Source: Nitrososphaerota archaeon (GTDB taxonomy: Archaea > Thermoproteota > Nitrososphaeria > Nitrososphaerales > Nitrosopumilaceae). Taken from it: a stretch of DNA of 32,868 nt. The stretch is from the NCBI GenBank assembly GCA_028867615.1, contig JAGWGC010000006.1, forward strand, positions 1 through 32,868, read 5' to 3'. Made by a program: the position numbers and the translations under genes. The first letter of the stretch is position 1. Each line of letters begins with the position of its first letter. This document shows positions 1-9,037 of the stretch, one piece after another. The notes under the pieces were generated by a model, which did not search any database, was not told the origin of the DNA, and saw only the letters and a program-made list of their open reading frames with translations.

Positions 1-858
1 ACTTTTGATCCAAAGGTTACATCAACTTCCATTAAAAATGAATATGATTTCTACAGGCCATTTGGAAAAGAGACACCAATTGTAAATGGTCAGTATTCCA
101 ATTTGCTTTACATGATACAGGTGAAAAAGGCATTAATGGCATACAAGGAAAAAGCCTTGTCTACTGGAATAATAAAATTAAAGGACGGAGAAACAATTCT
201 AGACTATATTGATTTTGTAAACATGCACCTTCCATACAGCAACATGGGCAAGAAAGCTTTGACATACTTGCTAAGACATGAGTGGAGAAGCTTACCGCGC
301 TGGAAAGGTATTGTAGAAAAAATGGGAATGAAAGAACCAATTCCAAAAGATCCGCGTGGTACAATAGAATCAATACTTGCAGATGAAGAATTTATGCAAA
401 AAGACCACGAGTTTACAAAACGATTTACAATGACTGAAGAATTCCAAGAAGCATATGATTCCAAGCTTGCAAGTTCACTTATTGCATCAAGCATGGTAGG
501 AAATCTCTACACTGCTTCACTATACATGGGCTTTAGGAGTTGTCTAGAATTTGAATTCCAAAAGGGCATTGATCTTGAGGGCAAGAGATTTGGATTTGGC
601 TCTTATGGTAGCGGAAGTAGTGCAATGGTCTTCAGCGGGGTCATCATGGACACATACAAGGAAATTGCCAAGAACATGAATCTAGAGGCAGAGATAGGCG
701 ATAGGAGAAAGGTATCTCTTGAAGAATACGAACAGATCCATGAAAGCAAGCTAAGTCCAACCCAAAACATCCTGGATGGTAAAAAAGAATTTGTGTTGGT
801 GGGAGTTGGAAGTAGCCCAGAATTACGTGGTCAGCGCAAGTATGTGTTTAATGAATAG
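1..858 (+). CDS. Hydroxymethylglutaryl-CoA synthase, C-terminal part (5' truncated by window edge)
   Basis: Frame 1 is open from base 1 (TFDPKVTSTSIKNEYDFYRPFGK...) through the listed ORF at 103. HMG-CoA synthase-like C-terminal sequence (HLPYSNMGKKAL, FGFGSYGSGSSAMVFSG). Confidence 0.9.
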   Translation, partial: TFDPKVTSTSIKNEYDFYRPFGKETPIVNGQYSNLLYMIQVKKALMAYKEKALSTGIIKLKDGETILDYIDFVNMHLPYSNMGKKALTYLLRHEWRSLPRWKGIVEKMGMKEPIPKDPRGTIESILADEEFMQKDHEFTKRFTMTEEFQEAYDSKLASSLIASSMVGNLYTASLYMGFRSCLEFEFQKGIDLEGKRFGFGSYGSGSSAMVFSGVIMDTYKEIAKNMNLEAEIGDRRKVSLEEYEQIHESKLSPTQNILDGKKEFVLVGVGSSPELRGQRKYVFNE

Positions 859-932
859 GTTATACAAAACGATCTTGACGATCAAAGCAAATCAACAAAA
901 AGGATATAAAATCATAAAGGCTGTGGTTATTT

Positions 933-1055
933 ATGAAAGACCGTTCAATGCCAGTTTGTTTTACAGCTGAACAATATGCAAAAATTGAACAGATTGCAAA
1001 GCAAAAGGGAATGTTAAGTGCAGGCCAGCTTCTAGAAGAAGCCTTGGAACAATAA
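933..1055 (+). CDS. Small (40 aa) helical protein, possibly ribbon-helix-helix-like
   Basis: ATG..TAA, not in ORF track: MKDRSMPVCFTAEQYAKIEQIAKQKGMLSAGQLLEEALEQ. Resembles the strand plus two helices of short RHH-like proteins. Confidence 0.55.
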   Translation: MKDRSMPVCFTAEQYAKIEQIAKQKGMLSAGQLLEEALEQ

Positions 1056-1103
1056 ACCCGAGAACTAGCGTTCTCAATTCCTTTCCTTTATGATAACTAT
1101 TTA

Positions 1104-1538
1104 ATGGATTTAGTGATATTCAATACCATGAACTTGTTTTCACGAAAACCCATCATCTGCACCATTTGTAAAAAAGAGTCTGTTCACAAGAATAAGCCAA
1201 AGAGTGAGTGGAAGATAGAGGGTCCACTTTGTGGTGATTGCTATGTTTCACAGATGAAAAAGTTCTATGAACAGAGCCTGAGACAGAAATGTGTCACATG
1301 TGGAATAGAAAAAGACGTTCCTGACTTGTGGGAACCGCGATACCAGTGGGATATGACTGGGTTGTTGTGCAAACCTTGTTTTGATAAAAAAGATCTTACC
1401 TATAAGAGTCAAAGGTCAAATTGCCAGACATGTGGAAAAAAACTCGGCATGATAAGGTATACTCCAAAGAAAAAATGGGTGCTTGACGGGCAATTGTGTA
1501 GGGAATGCTGGGACTCTCACAAGGCAAAGTTGGGCTAG
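1104..1538 (+). CDS. Triplicated Cys4 zinc-binding protein (start may be the Met codon at 1128)
   Basis: Three tandem units of the pattern CxxC ... W-(2)-(x)-G-x-L-C-x-x-C. Confidence 0.8.
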   Translation: MDLVIFNTMNLFSRKPIICTICKKESVHKNKPKSEWKIEGPLCGDCYVSQMKKFYEQSLRQKCVTCGIEKDVPDLWEPRYQWDMTGLLCKPCFDKKDLTYKSQRSNCQTCGKKLGMIRYTPKKKWVLDGQLCRECWDSHKAKLG

Positions 1539-1739
1539 ATGAATATTTTTAAAAAATTCAAGTGTGAGACATGTGGTGCAAAATTTAGACAGCAGGAATA
1601 TCTGATGTTACACCAGCAGTTACATCATTGTGACAAACGTTATGATTGTAAAGAATGTAACAAATTTTTTTCAAGCATGGAAGAGATGCGAACCCACATG
1701 CAACGTGCCCATAGTTATGGTGGGACTAGAGATATCTAG
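1539..1739 (+). CDS. Small C2H2-type zinc-finger protein
   Basis: Two fingers: CETCGAKFRQQEYLMLHQQLHH and CKECNKFFSSMEEMRTHMQRAH. Directly abuts the stop of the upstream Cys-rich gene. Confidence 0.85.
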   Translation: MNIFKKFKCETCGAKFRQQEYLMLHQQLHHCDKRYDCKECNKFFSSMEEMRTHMQRAHSYGGTRDI

Positions 1740-1930
1740 AATGCCTTGATTGTTTTTACTACTGGTGGTCTGACCTTGGTAAATACTCTAAAACCACAAA
1801 TACATTTTATTTCTGGCAATCGTGTAAGCTCTGATTGTGATACTTGAGTTCCACAGCGCATGCATGAATAAAAAACACTAAAACTAGTTGGTTTTTCTTC
1901 TGCAGGTGTTTCTTGAGTTGGTTCAGACAT
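1736..1930 (-). CDS. rpoP: DNA-directed RNA polymerase subunit P (Rpo12-like zinc ribbon)
   Basis: MSEPTQ...FYSCMRCGTQVSQSELTRLPEIKCICGFRVFTKVRPPVVKTIKAF. Short zinc ribbon of the RpoP/Rpb12 type directly downstream of rps10. Start set at MSEPTQ. Confidence 0.8.
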   Translation of the reverse strand: MSEPTQETPAEEKPTSFSVFYSCMRCGTQVSQSELTRLPEIKCICGFRVFTKVRPPVVKTIKAF

Positions 1931-1938
1931 TTTTATCA

Positions 1939-2247
1939 CTATTTCAAAGTAAGCTCGATATATACATCGTTTGGAATTTTGATTCTCATGAGTTGTCTTA
2001 TTGCTCTGTCGTCTGCACCAAGGTCTATCACTCGCCTATGGATTCGCATTTCCCATTTTTCATAGGTGTTTGTGCCTTGACCACATGGTGACTTTCGTGT
2101 AACGACGTTTAATGTTTTTACTGGTAACGGTGTTGGACCCTTTACTTTGACACCCGTCTTTTCACCGATGCCTTTGATTTCAGTACATACCCCGTCCAGT
2201 CTTAAAAGACTAGTACTTGTCAATTTTATTCGGGCTGTCTGTGTCAT
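1939..2247 (-). CDS. rps10: 30S ribosomal protein S10
   Basis: 102 aa; TARIKLTSTS, GPTPLPVKTLNVVTRKSPCGQGTNTYEKWEMRIHRRVIDL. Confidence 0.95.
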   Translation of the reverse strand: MTQTARIKLTSTSLLRLDGVCTEIKGIGEKTGVKVKGPTPLPVKTLNVVTRKSPCGQGTNTYEKWEMRIHRRVIDLGADDRAIRQLMRIKIPNDVYIELTLK

Positions 2248-2255
2248 TCAAGTCC

Positions 2256-3566
2256 CTATTTGGTGTATTTCTCAGTGATCTCTTTTACAATGCCTGCTGC
2301 AATTGTTGCACCCATGTCTCTAAGAGCGAATCTTCCCATTTCTGGAAATTCTCCAAATGTCTCAATGCACAACGGTCTGACTGGTTTGATTCTGACGATT
2401 GCTGAATCTCCGGCTTTTAAGAATTTGGGATTCTCTTCTTCAATTGCACCAGATTGTGGATTTATCTTTGCTTCAAAAGCGACTATTGTTGCTGCGACCT
2501 GAGCAGTATGTGCATGCATTACTGGTGTATATCCAGGTGCAATTGCTGTTGGATGATGAATAACTATTATTTGTGCTCTGAATTCTTTTGCTACGTTTGG
2601 TGGATTATCAGCTGTTCCAATGACATCACCTCTGTGGATATCTTTCTTTTCAATACCTCTCAAATTGAATCCGATGTTATCACCTGGTTCTGCTGATGGC
2701 ATTTCAGTATGGTGTGTTTCGATAGATTTGATTTCGCCTACTGCGCCTGATGGCATGACTACTATCTTCTGACCTGGTTTTGCAATGCCTGTTTCAACAC
2801 GTCCTACTGGGACGGTACCAACACCTGTGATTGTATAAACATCTTGTATTGGAATTCTAAGTGGTTTGCCTGTTGGTTTATCTGGCATTGTAAAGTCATC
2901 AAATGCTTCGAATAATGTTTTGCCTGTCCACCACGGCATATTTGGTGATTTCTTGACCAAGTTATCACCCTTCCAACCTGATACGGGAATAATTGCAACT
3001 TTGTCAAGTTTATAGCCTACTGATTTCAATAATTTCTCTGCCTTTTCTTTTGCTACTTTGTATGCTGCTTCTGAGAAATTGCTGTCATCCATTTTGTTAA
3101 TTGCTACTACCAGTTGTCCTACACCTAATGTTCTAAGTAAGAAAGCGTGCTCTCTTGCTTGTCCACCTGGTGCGGTTGCGGTATCAGTTTCACCCTCTTT
3201 GGCTGACAAGACTAGAACTGCACAGTCTGCCTCGGAGGCACCTGTGATCATGTTTTTGATAAAGTCTCTGTGACCTGGGGCATCTATTAATGTGAAGAAG
3301 TACTTTGGAGATTCAAATTTTTGAAATGCTAAATCGATTGTAATACCTCTCTCTCTTTCATCTTTGATATTGTCCATAACCCATGCATATTTGAAAGTGT
3401 CACCTTTTCCGGTCTTCTCGGATTCGGCTGCATGTGATGCGATTGTTCTTTCATCTACTAGTCCTAGTTCCATTAAAAAGTGACCCATGGTTGTAGATTT
3501 TCCGTTATCAATATGTCCTACGACAATCATGTTCAAGTGAGGTTTTCTTGATGCTGCAGTGCTCAT
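2256..3566 (-). CDS. tuf: Translation elongation factor EF-1 alpha
   Basis: 436 aa GTPase: GHIDNGKST (G1), DAPGHRDFIKNMITGASEAD (G3), NKMD (G4). Confidence 0.97.
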   Translation of the reverse strand: MSTAASRKPHLNMIVVGHIDNGKSTTMGHFLMELGLVDERTIASHAAESEKTGKGDTFKYAWVMDNIKDERERGITIDLAFQKFESPKYFFTLIDAPGHRDFIKNMITGASEADCAVLVLSAKEGETDTATAPGGQAREHAFLLRTLGVGQLVVAINKMDDSNFSEAAYKVAKEKAEKLLKSVGYKLDKVAIIPVSGWKGDNLVKKSPNMPWWTGKTLFEAFDDFTMPDKPTGKPLRIPIQDVYTITGVGTVPVGRVETGIAKPGQKIVVMPSGAVGEIKSIETHHTEMPSAEPGDNIGFNLRGIEKKDIHRGDVIGTADNPPNVAKEFRAQIIVIHHPTAIAPGYTPVMHAHTAQVAATIVAFEAKINPQSGAIEEENPKFLKAGDSAIVRIKPVRPLCIETFGEFPEMGRFALRDMGATIAAGIVKEITEKYTK

Positions 3567-3679
3567 GTTGGATGTTACTTGAGAAGGGCTTTATTAGCAT
3601 TTTCATTTTTTAATTTTTTTTCGGCCAAAAATTGAATTATTTTCTGACTCGATCATTGAGATCAATTTTTTTCACATGG

Positions 3680-3687
3680 TATAAATC
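3680..3687 (+). promoter_or_regulatory. Putative TATA-box-like element upstream of the FBP aldolase/phosphatase gene
   Basis: tataaatc about 24-30 nt upstream of the ATG at 3711, a spacing compatible with a leaderless archaeal transcript. Confidence 0.4.
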
Positions 3688-3710
3688 GAACTATTTCATC
3701 ACATTGAATA

Positions 3711-5384
3711 ATGAAAATTACAGTAACAGTAATCAAAGCTGATGTTGGCGGAATCGGCGGACATACAAGACCAAGCGACGGTCTACTAAACGCCGTAAAA
3801 AATCTTGTAAAGCCACAAGTAAGAAAAGACGGTAAAGGACTCTTGATTGATTCCTATATTGGATATTGTGGAGATGACATACACATAGTTATGACCCACA
3901 CTAGGGGTGTTAATAATTCTCAAGTCCATGGACTAGCATGGCGTGCATTTGAGGCTGCAACTCGTGTAGCTAAAAGTGAGGGACTTTATGGCGCAGGTCA
4001 AGATTTGTTGAAGGATTCATTTTCTGGAAATGTAAAAGGCATGGGACCTGGCGTTGCCGAGATGACATTTGATGAAAGACCCAATGAAGCATTTACAATT
4101 TATGCTGCAGACAAGACGGAACCTGGAGCATTCAACTATCCATTCTACAGAATGTTTGTTGATGCCCTATCTAATACGGGTTTGATTGTGAACCAGAATT
4201 TGGCAAGAGGTGTTAGAATTTCAGTAATGGACGTAGAAAAGGGCAAAGTAGCTACATTGGAAATGTGGCAAGACAAACCGACATTAGAAGCAGCTCTGAT
4301 GTATCCAGGAAGATATGTCATATCTACTGTGACTACCAAGGATAATCAACCAATATTGGCAGCATCTACTGACAGACTGCACAATATTGCAGGAACCTAT
4401 GTTGGAAAAGACGACCCAATTTGCATAGTGCGAACCCAGAAAGATTTTCCGGCAACAGAAGAGGCAGGATCTGCATTTAACAATCCGCATCTAGTAGCAG
4501 GGAATACCAGAGGTAGTCACCATATGCCATTGATGCCAGTGAAAATTAATTCTCCAGCAAGCATCAACTATGCCATTCCAATAGTATCAGCACTTGTGTT
4601 TTCCATGCACAATGGAGTTTTGACAGGTCCAATAGACGGATTTGGAACTGAAGACTGGAATTATGTTAGAAACGTAGCAATGAGACGAGCTGTTGCAATT
4701 AGAAGTCAAGGGTTTGTTCATCCTGCAACTTTGGTTCCAGACGAATTGGAATACGGGGTGGGCTACAAGGCAAGAATGAGTGTCTTATGGAGCAAGATGA
4801 AACCAATTCCTGGATCGTCACAAAATGCAAAACTTGGACAAAAACAAAATCTTGGAAATAAACATGGTAACAGACCACAAGGACAACAACAAGGTCAAAG
4901 ACCGGGTCAGAAACCACAGCAGGGTAACAGACCACAACAAGGACAAAGACCACAAGGACAACAACAAGGTCAAAGACCGGGTCAGAAACCACAGCAGGGT
5001 AACAGACCACAACAAGGACAAAGACCACAAGGACAACAACAAGGTCAAAGACCGGGTCAGAAACCACAGCAGGGCAACAGACCACAACAAGGTCAAAGAC
5101 CACAAGGACAACAACAAGGTCAAAGACCGGGTCAGAAACCACAGCAGGGCAACAGACCACAACAACAAAAACAAGGACAACATTCACAACAAAAACAGCA
5201 ATCAAAACCACAGACAGCACCACCATCTGTTTCTGAAAAAACTGTAAAACCATCTACCGAAGTCAAAGTAAAGAAACCACGTGCACCACGAAAGAAGAAA
5301 ACTGAAACTGTTACAATAAAACCAGCAGAAAGCACAATTTCAACAACTGAGACACAAAAGACAGAGACTAGTACCTCATCCTAG
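3711..5384 (+). CDS. fbp: Fructose 1,6-bisphosphate aldolase/phosphatase with a long repetitive, basic C-terminal extension
   Basis: MKITVTVIKADVGGIGGHTRPS...DDIHIVMTHTRG, typical of archaeal bifunctional FBPA/P. The tail from about 4815 is Q/G/P/R/K-rich. Confidence 0.95.
   Translation: MKITVTVIKADVGGIGGHTRPSDGLLNAVKNLVKPQVRKDGKGLLIDSYIGYCGDDIHIVMTHTRGVNNSQVHGLAWRAFEAATRVAKSEGLYGAGQDLLKDSFSGNVKGMGPGVAEMTFDERPNEAFTIYAADKTEPGAFNYPFYRMFVDALSNTGLIVNQNLARGVRISVMDVEKGKVATLEMWQDKPTLEAALMYPGRYVISTVTTKDNQPILAASTDRLHNIAGTYVGKDDPICIVRTQKDFPATEEAGSAFNNPHLVAGNTRGSHHMPLMPVKINSPASINYAIPIVSALVFSMHNGVLTGPIDGFGTEDWNYVRNVAMRRAVAIRSQGFVHPATLVPDELEYGVGYKARMSVLWSKMKPIPGSSQNAKLGQKQNLGNKHGNRPQGQQQGQRPGQKPQQGNRPQQGQRPQGQQQGQRPGQKPQQGNRPQQGQRPQGQQQGQRPGQKPQQGNRPQQGQRPQGQQQGQRPGQKPQQGNRPQQQKQGQHSQQKQQSKPQTAPPSVSEKTVKPSTEVKVKKPRAPRKKKTETVTIKPAESTISTTETQKTETSTSS
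4872..5165 (+). repeat. In-frame 75-nt tandem repeat, about 3.9 copies (25-aa unit RPQGQQQGQRPGQKPQQGNRPQQGQ)
   Basis: Unit starts seen at 4872, 4947, 5022 and 5097; spacing exactly 75 nt with few substitutions. Confidence 0.95.
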
Positions 5385-5456
5385 GTATTTTCTCTCCAGC
5401 GTTCTTTTCATTTTTATAAAATACAATTTTTATTATCTGTTTTTTATGACATTCCA

Positions 5457-5969
5457 GTGACAAAGAAAATACAAATTTTGATCATAGGTCATAATCAGAA
5501 TGGAATAACTCCTGAGATTGAAGAAATTGCATATGAGACAGGTGTAGAAGTTGCAAAATCCGGATCGGTCCTAGTTACAGGCGGATTGGAAGGAGTAATG
5601 AAAGCTGCCTCTCGTGGTGCAAAAGATGGAGGGGGCATTACGATAGGAATTATCCCACAAAACGATCCTTCTCTTGCAAATGAATATTGCGATATTGTCA
5701 TCCCGAGTGGGATGGGCCTGGCAAGAGACTTTCTAAATGCACTTTCTGGTGACGGAGTCATAATAATCGGCGGTGGAGTTGGGACATTATCTGAGACATG
5801 TGCAGCATATATGCACAACAAACCAATTGTTGCAATAAAAAACAGTGGAGGTATTGCAGAAAAATATGCTGATACATATCTAGATCACAGGAAAAATGTC
5901 TTGATAGTAGGAGCATCTTCTCCAAAAGAAGCAGTTAGAATACTTCTTGAAAAAATTAATTCTGATTGA
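5457..5969 (+). CDS. TIGR00725/LOG-like Rossmann-fold protein (GTG start)
   Basis: 170 aa: VLVTGGLEGVMKAASRGAKDGGGITIGIIP ... GGGVGTLSE. Confidence 0.8.
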   Translation: MTKKIQILIIGHNQNGITPEIEEIAYETGVEVAKSGSVLVTGGLEGVMKAASRGAKDGGGITIGIIPQNDPSLANEYCDIVIPSGMGLARDFLNALSGDGVIIIGGGVGTLSETCAAYMHNKPIVAIKNSGGIAEKYADTYLDHRKNVLIVGASSPKEAVRILLEKINSD

Positions 5970-7098
5970 TAGATAACAAATACGGGTCTGGCTCGTAGAA
6001 CTTGTTTTCTTTTGCCAGTTTTTGCAACTCACGTACAATGTTTTGCATACCAAATTGCTTTGCGGTATCAAACAATGGATTTTTGAGCCCCATTCCAAGT
6101 GACAAAGCTTTTTCAATTTCTGGAACATCACTTGCTTGATTTGTAACAAGCCATGCAGCGTTGTTTAGTATGTTTCCTAGCAATTGGATTGGATTGAATT
6201 TCTTTGCCAGTTCTTCTGTCAGGCTTATTCTCTCATATTGATCTCCCGAATACTTGTAAAAACCTTCACCGCTTTTTTGTCCTAGTTTCTTTTCATCGTA
6301 TAATTTTTCAATCAATGGATGTGGGTGAACCACTTTTTTGTCACGTGAATGCATCTCAAGTGTAGCTTTGTGGATTACATCCATGCCAGTAAAGTCAGCA
6401 AGCTCAAATATTCCCATGGGAAAATGAAGTGTGAATTTTACTGCAGAATCAATCTCTTCTTTTGTTGCACCCGTCCTATCCATGGCATAGACAGCTTCGT
6501 GGACTAATGGGATGAACAATCTATTTACTATAAATCCAGGTACATCTTTTTTACACAAGACAGGTTCCTTTGAGACTGATTTCACAAAATTAATTGTTGT
6601 ATCCACTAGATCCTTTGATGTCTTTTGGCCTGGAATGACTTCAACCAGCTTCATCAATTGTGGCGGGTTGAAAAAGTGAATTCCGATGAATCTTTCTGGT
6701 CTAGATGTTGTGCTTGCAATCTCTGTTATGGGCAAAGTACTGGTGTTTGATGCAAACACTGTCTTTTGCTGTGCAACTTTATCAACTTCGGCGTAAACTT
6801 TTTTCTTCAAATCCATTATTTCAGGCACTACTTCAATCATCAAGTCACAGTCTTTTAGTGCCTCGGCCAAATCTACTATCGGTATGATTCTTGCAAGAAT
6901 TTCTTTTCCCTGATCTTCTGTAATTTTTTGTTTCGACACTAGTTTATCAAGTGACCATTTGATCTTTTCCATTGCTTTGTCTAGAAATTGTTTTTCAATA
7001 TCTCTAAGAACTACATTGTATCCTGCCATTGCAGAAACTTGGGCAATCCCATGACCCATTATCCCAGAACCCAAAACCGTAATATTTTTTATTGTCAT
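5956..7098 (-). CDS. 3-hydroxyacyl-CoA (3-hydroxybutyryl-CoA) dehydrogenase
   Basis: Rossmann motif GSGIMGHGIAQV; FASNTSTLPITEIA; HFFNPPQLMKLVEVI; VPGFIVNRL. The family supplies a step of the 3-HP/4-HB cycle in these archaea. Confidence 0.92.
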   Translation of the reverse strand: MTIKNITVLGSGIMGHGIAQVSAMAGYNVVLRDIEKQFLDKAMEKIKWSLDKLVSKQKITEDQGKEILARIIPIVDLAEALKDCDLMIEVVPEIMDLKKKVYAEVDKVAQQKTVFASNTSTLPITEIASTTSRPERFIGIHFFNPPQLMKLVEVIPGQKTSKDLVDTTINFVKSVSKEPVLCKKDVPGFIVNRLFIPLVHEAVYAMDRTGATKEEIDSAVKFTLHFPMGIFELADFTGMDVIHKATLEMHSRDKKVVHPHPLIEKLYDEKKLGQKSGEGFYKYSGDQYERISLTEELAKKFNPIQLLGNILNNAAWLVTNQASDVPEIEKALSLGMGLKNPLFDTAKQFGMQNIVRELQKLAKENKFYEPDPYLLSINQN

Positions 7099-7282
7099 GT
7101 GTACTGGTTTGAATCACATCTATTTGTAAGTTTTTGACAGTGATATAGTACAGGTAAAAAATACAATTTGCGATTAAATATTTGACTTCAAGAACTATCT
7201 TGTCCATCTTCTGGACAATTTTGTTCATGAGATGTTTTCATATCTGCGAGGTGTTACACTTGAAGATGTTGAAAGTTTTGAA

Positions 7283-7621
7283 CTATAGACTATCTATGAT
7301 TTCTTTTATATGTGCGGGAATTTCTGGCAACTCACCAATATGACTAACGTTATTCTGTAATACGTCAGGACCAATTCTCCGTACTCTTTGTGTCCCAATC
7401 AGTGTTGCTATGCCCCTGTCAATATCCTTCTGAGGTAATACTGCCTTTAGTTTTTCAAGCAGGGTGTTTTCATCCTCATACTTTGAAATGGCATGCTGAA
7501 GAAGTACTAATTTGTCCTCACTTGACAGTTCATCCATGCTTATGATCACTTTATCTTGATAAAAAATCTTGTCAGTGCCTAAAAATACCAGCTTTTTTAA
7601 TCGTAGGTTTTGAATAATCAT
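7283..7621 (-). CDS. Hypothetical protein (112 aa)
   Basis: Complete ORF with balanced composition; family not recognised. Confidence 0.6.
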   Translation of the reverse strand: MIIQNLRLKKLVFLGTDKIFYQDKVIISMDELSSEDKLVLLQHAISKYEDENTLLEKLKAVLPQKDIDRGIATLIGTQRVRRIGPDVLQNNVSHIGELPEIPAHIKEIIDSL

Positions 7622-7657
7622 GAGTCATGATATACCGTGAGAGAAGTCTGGTTTATT

Positions 7658-7906
7658 CTAGTCCTTTTTCATCTTAGAAATCAATTTTTCGAGCTTTTCT
7701 TCATCAATTTCAAATCAAGCCAAATCCGGAAAGTATGACGCGATAACAACAGGTTCAAGAGGCCAAGGATCACCAAAATCAGAATATTTTGGAAGTATGG
7801 TAAACTGTTTTTTGAACGATTCTAGCATATCAGTACTTAGTAAAGTAAAATTAAACATGATTCTAGCATGTTGTAAACTACCAAACATGTAGTCCGTTAA
7901 AAACAT
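7658..7906 (-). pseudogene. Interrupted small ORF: 63 aa, TGA (7715-7717), then 18 more coding-like codons in the same frame to TAG
   Basis: MFLTDYMFGSLQHARIMFNFTLLSTDMLESFKKQFTILPKYSDFGDPWPLEPVVIASYFPDLA*FEIDEEKLEKLISKMKKD*. Confidence 0.5.
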
Positions 7907-8020
7907 GGATTAAACTAGAGCACAAATTTTCTATTAAAAATTTGACGCAAGACCATAATCGGTCATATCATTTGTGATAATTGTAAAATAGTTTTTATTA
8001 TAAAAATCCAAACCTGTTTT

Positions 8021-9037
8021 GTGACAAATAATATAGAATACATTTTGACCACAATTGGAATAATTTCTGTATTTTGTGTATTTTCAACTTCAACCCTTTC
8101 GGCATTTGCCGCTTCTAATGAACCGGAGCAAATACCTTCTTGGATCAAGATTAGAACAAAATGGTGGACTAGTGGACTAATTAGCGATTCAGAGTATGTA
8201 AAAGGAATTCAATACCTTGTCAAAACGGGGGTAATAAAATTAGAATCTACTAATGAAAAATCTGAAACTGTTAATGCAAATCAAATAACAATTTCCAGTC
8301 AACCATCTAACTGTCAAGATAGAACATTTCCAAAGGTTAATTGGTCTGGTTGTGATTTCTCTAATGCAAATTTACACAATGCCGATTTGACTGGTGCAAA
8401 TTTGACCGGAACTGATTTTAATAATGCAGATCTTCACAAAGCATACCTATTTCGTGCCAATCTTGCAGGAGCAAATCTTCAAAATGCAGATATTACAAAT
8501 GCTGATTTCCCAGAAGCCATACTAATAGGTGTCAACATGATTGATGTAAATGGTACATTCATCAACTTGCTTGCAGCAGACCTGACTGGCGCAAATCTCT
8601 CGGGAGGTAATTTTTACAATGCCGCACTTACTGGTGCCACTTTCAGGAATGCCACGTTGACTGGAGCCAATTTTAATCTATCTGAAATCAAAGATGTTGA
8701 TTTTACTGGTGCAAATCTTTCCGGCGCAAACTTTCAAGACTCGGATCTTTCAAATGCCATCATGATAGGAGTTAACCTAACTGATGCTAATCTTAAAAGC
8801 GCAGATCTTAACAATGCCATATTTACTGGCGCAGACCTCTCGGGTGCAAATTTACAAAATACGGGCCTTGGATTTGCAATCTTTGAGAATGCAACCCTGA
8901 ATGGCGCAAACCTAAATCATGCTGATTTAGGTGGTGCAGATCTCAGAGGTACAGACTTGACCAATGCAGACCTTACAGGTGCGGATTTATCGGGAGCAGA
9001 CATGCATTGTATTGGCAATCCCATCTGTATCCATTAA
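8021..9037 (+). CDS. Secreted/surface pentapeptide-repeat protein with an N-terminal SWIK..KWW..G motif (GTG start)
   Basis: Signal-like N-terminus (IGIISVFCVFSTSTLSAFAAS), IPSWIKIRTKWWTSGLISDSEYVKGIQYLVKTGVI, then many A(D/N)LxG/A pentapeptides from about 8345 to 9010. Confidence 0.85.
   Translation: MTNNIEYILTTIGIISVFCVFSTSTLSAFAASNEPEQIPSWIKIRTKWWTSGLISDSEYVKGIQYLVKTGVIKLESTNEKSETVNANQITISSQPSNCQDRTFPKVNWSGCDFSNANLHNADLTGANLTGTDFNNADLHKAYLFRANLAGANLQNADITNADFPEAILIGVNMIDVNGTFINLLAADLTGANLSGGNFYNAALTGATFRNATLTGANFNLSEIKDVDFTGANLSGANFQDSDLSNAIMIGVNLTDANLKSADLNNAIFTGADLSGANLQNTGLGFAIFENATLNGANLNHADLGGADLRGTDLTNADLTGADLSGADMHCIGNPICIH

Noticed and set aside
161-494. Minus-strand ORFs inside the HMG-CoA synthase gene
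   Set aside because: Antisense to a clear coding frame, no recognisable domain.
1888-3273. Plus-strand ORFs across rps10/tuf
   Set aside because: Antisense shadows of highly conserved housekeeping genes.
4872-5165. Regular 75-nt repeat as a CRISPR array
   Set aside because: The units are contiguous with no unique spacers and encode an in-frame protein repeat.
4825-5247. Plus-strand 140-aa alternative-frame ORF (NNKVKDRVRNHSR repeats)
   Set aside because: Stays open only because the repeat lacks stops in that frame; overlaps the well-supported fbp frame.
4699-5253. Long minus-strand ORF (184 aa, Val/Leu repeats) and other ORFs over the FBP tail
   Set aside because: They are antisense or out-of-frame shadows of the 75-nt repeat in fbp; low-complexity hydrophobic repeats without independent support.
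7004-7228. Minus-strand 74-aa ORF upstream of the 3-hydroxyacyl-CoA dehydrogenase
   Set aside because: Runs out of frame into the dehydrogenase start; no coding signature.
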